Source: Anaerolineae bacterium (GTDB lineage Bacteria > Chloroflexota > Anaerolineae > Anaerolineales > Anaerolineaceae). From it: a DNA stretch of 64,000 nt. The notes under the pieces are model-generated. The model saw nothing but the letters and a program-made list of their open reading frames with translations, was not told where the DNA came from and did not search any database. Numbering within the stretch: position 1 is the stretch's first letter; every line of letters begins with the position of its first letter. Location of the stretch: assembly GCA_013314735.1 (NCBI GenBank), contig JABUFD010000002.1:186001-250000 (forward strand), read 5' to 3'. The position numbers were made by a program, and so were the translations under genes. Of this stretch, positions 58,398 to 64,000 are shown one piece after another.

Positions 58398-59834
58398 ATG
58401 ATTTTCCAGCACACTTTCACCGAAGCGGATACCGCCCAGTATGTTGAGCATATCATCCCGGTATCACCTGGGACTCGCCAGATTGACCTGACCATTGATC
58501 GCTTCTCGCCGCGGATTGGAGAAGGGCAGGTGCATGAGAACCAGATCAATCTGGTGGTTTTTGATCCTGCAGGAAATTTCCGCGGATGGCGATACTCGCG
58601 GGAAGGTTTTCACATGATGATCGGTGAACAAGGCGCCACCTACGGTTTTCTGCCAGGTATGATTATTCCGGGTAATTGGCGGGTGGTGATCAACATCTAC
58701 CGTGTACTGCCTCCCTCATCTGTCGCCTATTCCTTGCGGGTGGAAACGGCTGCTGCAGAAACCGTTCCAGCGGTGCAGGATTATAAGGAAGGAAAACCTT
58801 CATACAAGGGGGCTGGTTGGTATACAGGCGACCTGCATTGTCATACTTTTCACAGTGATGGAAAATGGACGGTGCGCCACTTGAACGCCTTCGCGCGGCG
58901 ATTGGGGCTGGATTTTGTGCATCTAAGCGACCACAACACCGTCAGCGGGAACGCGGAACATCGTTCCCTGAGTGATGAGGATTTTGTTGCCATGGCGGGG
59001 ATTGAACTCAGCACACCGTTCGGGCATGCGGTGGCGGTGGGCACTGACGGCTGGGAGGATTGGGGGGTACGCAATACCACACCGTTCTTCCGCCCGGTTG
59101 CCGAAGCACAGCGCGAGAAAGGTCATTTTGTTACCATCGCGCACCCGAAAAATGTCGGTGAACCGTACTGCGGCGGTTGCCGTTGGGTGTTTGTCGATGA
59201 TGTATTTGACCAGGTGAGTGGGATCGAGGTCTGGAACGGGCCGTGGAATGATCCCGAAAACCATAACGAGCTCGGACTGGCTTTTTATTACGAACTGCTC
59301 AACCTGGGCCATCGCCTGACCGCCACCAGCGGTACCGATTCTCACGGTTTCCCCGATATTAAAGTGGATGAACAGGGACGCATACGTGTACATTGGGTGG
59401 AAAATGTGACCGATGCGCATATTGCAGCCGTGCCGGCCGGAATGCGGCTGGACGGGATCGGCCTGAACGTGGTGTGGGCGGAGGAATTCAGCGAAGCCGG
59501 GATCATTGCAGGGTTGAAGGCGGGGCATTCGTTTGTGTCTGATGGTCCGCGGGTGACTTTCACCGCCAGCGCCGCGGGTGAAATGGCGGTGATGATGGGC
59601 GATACACTGCCAGGCGGGCAGACTGTGTCTTTCACCTTGCATTGGAAAGGCTGCCGGGACGGCGACCGGGTGCGCCTGATCCGGCGCGGGGAAGCGATTG
59701 AGGAATTTACAACTGAGGCTGCCGGAACATGCAACTGGCAGCAGAACCCGGCAAGCGGTGACTGGTACACGGTGGAAATCCGCAATGCGCGAGACGGGCT
59801 GCGCACCGTGACCAACCCGATCTATCTAGATTAA
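58398..59834 (+). CDS. CehA/McbA-type PHP-domain metallohydrolase
   Basis: 478 residues. An N-terminal beta domain of about 150 residues is followed by a PHP domain with GDLHCHTFHSDG (metal-binding His), LSDHNTVSGNAEH, HFVTIAHPKN and GTDSHGF. A C-terminal beta domain ends with GDRVRLIRRGEAIEEF. The family includes carbaryl hydrolase-type and other phosphoester or carbamate hydrolases. RBS AGGAAAGGA lies 8 nt before ATG 58398; a TTG at 58392 is in frame. Confidence 0.88.
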   Translation: MIFQHTFTEADTAQYVEHIIPVSPGTRQIDLTIDRFSPRIGEGQVHENQINLVVFDPAGNFRGWRYSREGFHMMIGEQGATYGFLPGMIIPGNWRVVINIYRVLPPSSVAYSLRVETAAAETVPAVQDYKEGKPSYKGAGWYTGDLHCHTFHSDGKWTVRHLNAFARRLGLDFVHLSDHNTVSGNAEHRSLSDEDFVAMAGIELSTPFGHAVAVGTDGWEDWGVRNTTPFFRPVAEAQREKGHFVTIAHPKNVGEPYCGGCRWVFVDDVFDQVSGIEVWNGPWNDPENHNELGLAFYYELLNLGHRLTATSGTDSHGFPDIKVDEQGRIRVHWVENVTDAHIAAVPAGMRLDGIGLNVVWAEEFSEAGIIAGLKAGHSFVSDGPRVTFTASAAGEMAVMMGDTLPGGQTVSFTLHWKGCRDGDRVRLIRRGEAIEEFTTEAAGTCNWQQNPASGDWYTVEIRNARDGLRTVTNPIYLD

Positions 59835-59845
59835 AGGAGGCGCAG

Positions 59846-60709
59846 ATGGAATTGTTTGACCTGTTGATGCGCCGGCGCTCGGTGCGGAATTTCCAGGACA
59901 AAGCCGTTCCGGAGGAAGTGGTGGCACAGCTCCTGGCGGCTGCCAATAACGCGCCTTCGGGGGGAAATATCCAGCCGATATCGATCATTGTCGTCCGTGA
60001 AGCGGAGAACCGGAAACGATTGGCGGGGCTGGTGGGCGAACAACCATGGGTGAAGAATGCCCCGCTTTCGATGATCTTCTGCCTGGATTTCCAACGCGTC
60101 AAGCGCTGGGCGGCGATGAATGCGACCGAATTCAAAGGCGAACAGGCGCTGACCCACTTTTTGATCGCATATGCCGATGTGATGTGCGCTGCCCAGACGG
60201 TTGTGATCCTGGCGGAAAGCCTCGGGTTGGGATCGGTGTATGTGGGTTCGGTGAATGGGACGATCAACGACACTCGTGAGGCATTTGGGATTCCCCAATT
60301 CGTGCTGCCTGTGATGGTGCTGTCACTGGGCTACCCAAAGAGTATTCCACAGGGCATCCCCAAATTCACCCCGGACGTGATTGTGCATTATGAACGCTAC
60401 CAGGAGCGCAATGACGCAGAAGTGACGCAAGCCTTCCAGGCCAAGTACGGCGATTTCGGTAAGAGTGGGGCTTACCTTGAGAAAGCCTTCGTGGAAACCG
60501 TGGAAGCTGACCGCCAGGGCGGGGACGGCTGGATGGAATGGGCGCTGGAGGAAATGCAGAAGCTGGAAATCCGCAACAATGCCCAGTTCCTGTTCAACCT
60601 GCGCTACCCGGCGGAGCGTATGGTGCAGTTCAATCGGCATTTACTGGATTCGATGCGTAAGGCAGGATTTTCCTGGGATGTGAATCCAACCGTGGAAAAG
60701 GAAGTATAA
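59846..60709 (+). CDS. nitroreductase-family flavoprotein
   Basis: 287 residues starting with the typical FDLLMRRRSVRNFQDKAVPEEVVAQLLAAANNAPSGGNIQPISIIVV (FMN-binding Arg cluster and PSGGN). GYPKSIPQGIPK follows where these proteins have the LGYP motif. The C-terminal ~90 residues are an extra helical part not found in short nitroreductases. AAAGGAGG precedes the ATG, 11 nt after the hydrolase stop, so the two are probably one operon. Confidence 0.9.
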   Translation: MELFDLLMRRRSVRNFQDKAVPEEVVAQLLAAANNAPSGGNIQPISIIVVREAENRKRLAGLVGEQPWVKNAPLSMIFCLDFQRVKRWAAMNATEFKGEQALTHFLIAYADVMCAAQTVVILAESLGLGSVYVGSVNGTINDTREAFGIPQFVLPVMVLSLGYPKSIPQGIPKFTPDVIVHYERYQERNDAEVTQAFQAKYGDFGKSGAYLEKAFVETVEADRQGGDGWMEWALEEMQKLEIRNNAQFLFNLRYPAERMVQFNRHLLDSMRKAGFSWDVNPTVEKEV

Positions 60710-60826
60710 AGCAGAAAGGGGGCCCATTATTTTCAAGGATGTTGTTGATTTGATGATCGAGCAATGCAAAACCCTGCGCCTGGAACTAACCTGCAACAAT
60801 GAATGATCGGCAATTAAGACAGCGAA

Positions 60827-61027
60827 GTGAGGGGGATTGCGATCACCTTTATGGCGATGGTGGAATTGATTCGTGATGGCGCCACACGCGGGGCGAACAT
60901 AATCATCTCGAGCCATGATCATACCGTGGAGATAGTGCTGAAGTATCTGCCGCAGTGGTTGAAAATCTTCCTGCCGCGAATCCCCATCTTCTTCGGTGAA
61001 GCGGGAGAACCATTTTTGTACAAGTAA
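60827..61027 (+). pseudogene. fragment of an unidentified gene
   Basis: A 66-residue frame (TRGANIIISSHDHTVEIVLKYLP ...) lacks a ribosome site, and neighbouring frames contain further short open stretches (FKDVVDLMIEQCKTLRLELTC at about 60730). This suggests the remains of one broken gene across roughly 60,720-61,027. I do not recognise it. Confidence 0.3.
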
Positions 61028-61159
61028 TGCTACCACCGCTGTTGATGGGGTCGACGTTTTAAGTCCATCATTGCGATGTTGAGCGAAGGAGCATGACCAA
61101 CATACGACAAAGGGCAGGTCAGGGCCCTGGTTCTCATTTCAATCAGACAGGCAGTTTCA

Positions 61160-61315
61160 TCAGGGCTGGCGTAGGCATGGGGGGTTTTGTGCGTGACGCG
61201 TTGCCCGATTGGTTTCCTGATGGATTTTTAGCCGGTATGGCCGTTGGGTTTCCTGCTGACGTTTTGATTTCCACTGGTTAGTGATTAACGGGGTTATAAA
61301 TTGTAATTGAGACAT
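61160..61315 (-). CDS. small protein or truncated gene divergent from the MerR regulator
   Basis: 51 residues (MSQLQFITPLITNQWKSKRQ...) rich in Gln, Arg and Asn. It has a perfect ribosome site (AAGGAG, 8-nt spacing) and a MerR-type promoter upstream, so it is probably expressed. The sequence is odd after residue ~20, and it may be the start of a gene broken by a frameshift. No family recognised. Confidence 0.4.
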   Translation of the reverse strand: MSQLQFITPLITNQWKSKRQQETQRPYRLKIHQETNRATRHAQNPPCLRQP

Positions 61316-61358
61316 GTTGTTTTCTCCTTTTGAACCATTCACTTGTTGTTACGCCCTC

Positions 61359-61389
61359 ACTATACAACCTGGAGTTGACTCAAAGTCAA
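61359..61389 (-). promoter_or_regulatory. MerR-type promoter of the divergent small gene
   Basis: On the minus strand TTGACT and TATAGT are separated by 19 nt. The spacer contains ACTTTGAG-TCAA-CTCCAGGT, which resembles the operator at 61430 (same right half-site). Confidence 0.6.
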
Positions 61390-61426
61390 GGGTTGTTAAC
61401 AAAAATGAGAATATTATCACGATAGC

Positions 61427-61457
61427 TTGACCTGGAGCTAACTCCAGGTGCTATACT
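61427..61457 (+). promoter_or_regulatory. MerR-type promoter of the regulator and reductase genes
   Basis: TTGACC and TATACT are 19 nt apart, the hallmark of MerR-controlled promoters. Between them is the perfect dyad ACCTGGAG-CTAA-CTCCAGGT (61430-61449). It should drive the MerR gene and the two reductases. Confidence 0.82.
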
Positions 61458-61489
61458 CGATATATAGGTAGAGAAATGAGGTTTTTAAG

Positions 61490-61894
61490 ATGAAAATTGC
61501 AGAAGTCAGTGAACTCAGCGGTTTATCCATCGATACGCTGCGCTATTATGAACGCGTCGGATTGCTGCCCCCTGTCCACCGCAACGACAGCGGAATTCGC
61601 GATTTCGACGAATTGGATGTCCGCCGGGTTCAGTTCATCAAGTGCATGCGACAGGCTGGCATTCCGGTGGATGTCCTGACCGAATACATGCGCCTCGCGC
61701 TGATCGGGGATGAGACCTTTGAAGCCCGGAAAAATATACTCGAAGAACAACGTGATTTACTGGCTGCACAGATTGCAGAAATGCAAAGTACGCTTGATCT
61801 GCTCAATTACAAGATCAATTTCTATGAAGAACGATTGGCAGCGGTGGAGAAAAACCTCTCACCGATGGAAGAATTTGATGTGACGACCCAGTGA
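61490..61894 (+). CDS. MerR-family regulator, AdhR/NmlR-like
   Basis: 134 residues. N-terminal HTH (MKIAEVSELSGLSIDTLRYYERVGLL) and wing (RDFDELDVRRVQFIKCMRQAGIP), then a dimerisation coiled coil (ILEEQRDLLAAQIAEMQSTLDLLNYKINFYEERL). The single Cys is Cys52, the position used by AdhR/NmlR proteins to sense aldehydes, and there is no metal-binding C-terminal loop. Two aldo/keto reductases follow on the same strand, consistent with aldehyde detoxification. It probably controls the two MerR-type promoters next to it. Confidence 0.88.
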   Translation: MKIAEVSELSGLSIDTLRYYERVGLLPPVHRNDSGIRDFDELDVRRVQFIKCMRQAGIPVDVLTEYMRLALIGDETFEARKNILEEQRDLLAAQIAEMQSTLDLLNYKINFYEERLAAVEKNLSPMEEFDVTTQ

Positions 61895-61941
61895 ATCAAC
61901 GAATGTACTGATTGTTCTGACATATTTAGCAGGAGGAAACC

Positions 61942-62934
61942 ATGAACTACCGTCGCCTTGGAAAATCAGGACTCAAAGTCAGTGAGGTATCGATTGGCTT
62001 CTGGGCAATGTTCAGCGGAAAACCAGACCTGGACCACGCCTTAGCATGTTTAACTGCTGCCTATGATGCAGGCTGCAATTATTTTGACAACGCCGAAGTC
62101 TACGGAAATGGGCAATCTGTATTACTCATGGGCGCGGCACTTAAAAAGGCCGGCTGGTCACGCGATAGTTATATCATATCGAGTAAGGTGATGCATGGTT
62201 CCCACGGGAAAAATGCAAAACCAACACAGGTGGGACTGAGCCGAAAACATGTCTATGAAGCCTGTCATCAGGCCATGAAAAGGCTCCAAGTGGATTATCT
62301 GGATCTGTATTTTTGTCATCGACCTGATCCAGAAGTGCCGATTGAGGAAACCGTGCGTGCGATGACTGAATTAATTCTGCGCGGAGATGTGCTGTATTGG
62401 GGCACTTCTGAATGGCCTGCAGAATTAATTATGGAAGCCTATCGTGTGGCACGCCAAAACAACTTAATACCACCGACAATGGAACAACCGCAATATAACT
62501 TACTGCACCGAAATCGCGTGGAACAGGAATACAAGCGGCTTTATGACACTATTGGCCTGGGGACAACAATCTTTTCTCCGTTGGCTGCAGGATTGGTCAC
62601 AGGTATCTACAATGATGGCTTTCCGGCAGAAGCATTGGCAAGCCAACCCGGCTTTGAATGGCTCCGGGAACGTCTGGAAGGCCCTTTGGGTGAGGCTCGT
62701 CTAAACGCGATCCGTGAATGGTCAACAATTGCGAGTGAATTGGGGACCAGCATGCCGAGTCTTGCTCTGGCATGGTGCCTTAAAAACCCAAATGTCAGCA
62801 CTGCCATCATGGGGGGGACAACGCCTGAGCAGGTTTCCGAGAATATGGAAGCCGTTGAAATACTGCCTATGCTGACTGATGAAGTGATGGCGAAAATCAA
62901 TGCAATTAGCGTTGAGGGTATTGAAGTCGACTAA
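61942..62934 (+). CDS. aldo/keto reductase
   Basis: 330 residues, (beta/alpha)8 fold, resembling the voltage-channel beta-subunit branch. Catalytic tetrad: Asp49 and Tyr54 (NYFDNAEVYG), Lys82 (IISSKV) and His126 (LYFCHRPDP). The NADPH-binding end has ALAWCLKNPNVSTAIMGGTTPEQVSENM. An AGGAGG ribosome site precedes it. Probably an aldehyde or ketone reductase of the MerR regulon. Confidence 0.93.
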   Translation: MNYRRLGKSGLKVSEVSIGFWAMFSGKPDLDHALACLTAAYDAGCNYFDNAEVYGNGQSVLLMGAALKKAGWSRDSYIISSKVMHGSHGKNAKPTQVGLSRKHVYEACHQAMKRLQVDYLDLYFCHRPDPEVPIEETVRAMTELILRGDVLYWGTSEWPAELIMEAYRVARQNNLIPPTMEQPQYNLLHRNRVEQEYKRLYDTIGLGTTIFSPLAAGLVTGIYNDGFPAEALASQPGFEWLRERLEGPLGEARLNAIREWSTIASELGTSMPSLALAWCLKNPNVSTAIMGGTTPEQVSENMEAVEILPMLTDEVMAKINAISVEGIEVD

Positions 62935-62967
62935 ACCCTGAAGCACAGGGTACATGAAAAGGAGTAA

Positions 62968-63963
<996 letters not shown>

Positions 63964-64000
63964 TTAAGTAAATTCAATCCAATAAGTAATGCTGAAAATC

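Overview
The window holds two different kinds of DNA. Positions 1 to about 20,967 are the right-hand part of an integrated tailed phage. The rest is chromosome of a GC-rich bacterium. Gene content (radical SAM/SPASM proteins beside a DUF2207-type membrane protein, a very large alpha-2-macroglobulin, RHS remnants, MacB-type exporters, a CehA/McbA-type PHP hydrolase) would fit a member of the Chloroflexota such as Anaerolineae. That assignment is inference, because no rRNA or marker gene is present.

Phage part, all on the + strand: a gene tail, terminase subunits, a portal fused to a Mu-F-type head morphogenesis domain, prohead protease, HK97-type capsid, connector and neck genes, tail tube, tail chaperones with a programmed -1 frameshift on A8, a 675-residue tape measure, tail tip genes and a metallophosphoesterase. 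The module is siphovirus-like. A tyrosine integrase on the minus strand abuts an intact tRNA-Pro(GGG), the probable integration site; the left end of the prophage is outside the window. Two duplicated cassettes interrupt the phage (10,464-11,169 and 19,120-19,760). Each has a small three-hairpin RNA element, a structured leader whose middle arm can pair either with an upstream arm or with the Shine-Dalgarno region, and a paralogous 93-99 residue helical protein. The second cassette follows a phage tRNA-Thr(CGU), whose anticodon arm is complementary over 15 nt to the neighbouring small RNA. Recurrent extended -10 promoters and a GTAC-N3-GTAC-type motif go with these elements.

Host part. From 21,120 to 26,644 (minus) lies a possible peptide-modification operon: a zinc-ribbon membrane protein, a DUF2207-like membrane protein ending in a seven-cysteine Cys-Ala tail, an intact radical SAM/SPASM enzyme, a second radical SAM homologue that has lost its cluster cysteines, and a methyltransferase. 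Next come a single-chain oligopeptide-type ABC permease fusion, a MacA-like lipoprotein facing a MacB-like permease/ATPase operon with a PEP-synthase-like enzyme and a PlsY-like protein, and a 2,044-residue alpha-2-macroglobulin lacking its thioester cysteine.

From 44,089 to 54,482 is a metabolic block. A sugar operon (split transketolase, FGGY kinase, fucose-isomerase-like protein, XdhC) is divergent from a SorC-type regulator. An SGNH hydrolase, a two-subunit class I fumarase and malic enzyme form a second operon. A decayed RHS locus with two membrane proteins in immunity position (54,600-56,260) separates this from a serine hydrolase, a PHP hydrolase and a nitroreductase. The window ends with an AdhR/NmlR-like MerR regulator (Cys52) and two aldo/keto reductases, with two MerR-type 19-bp-spacer promoters back to back.
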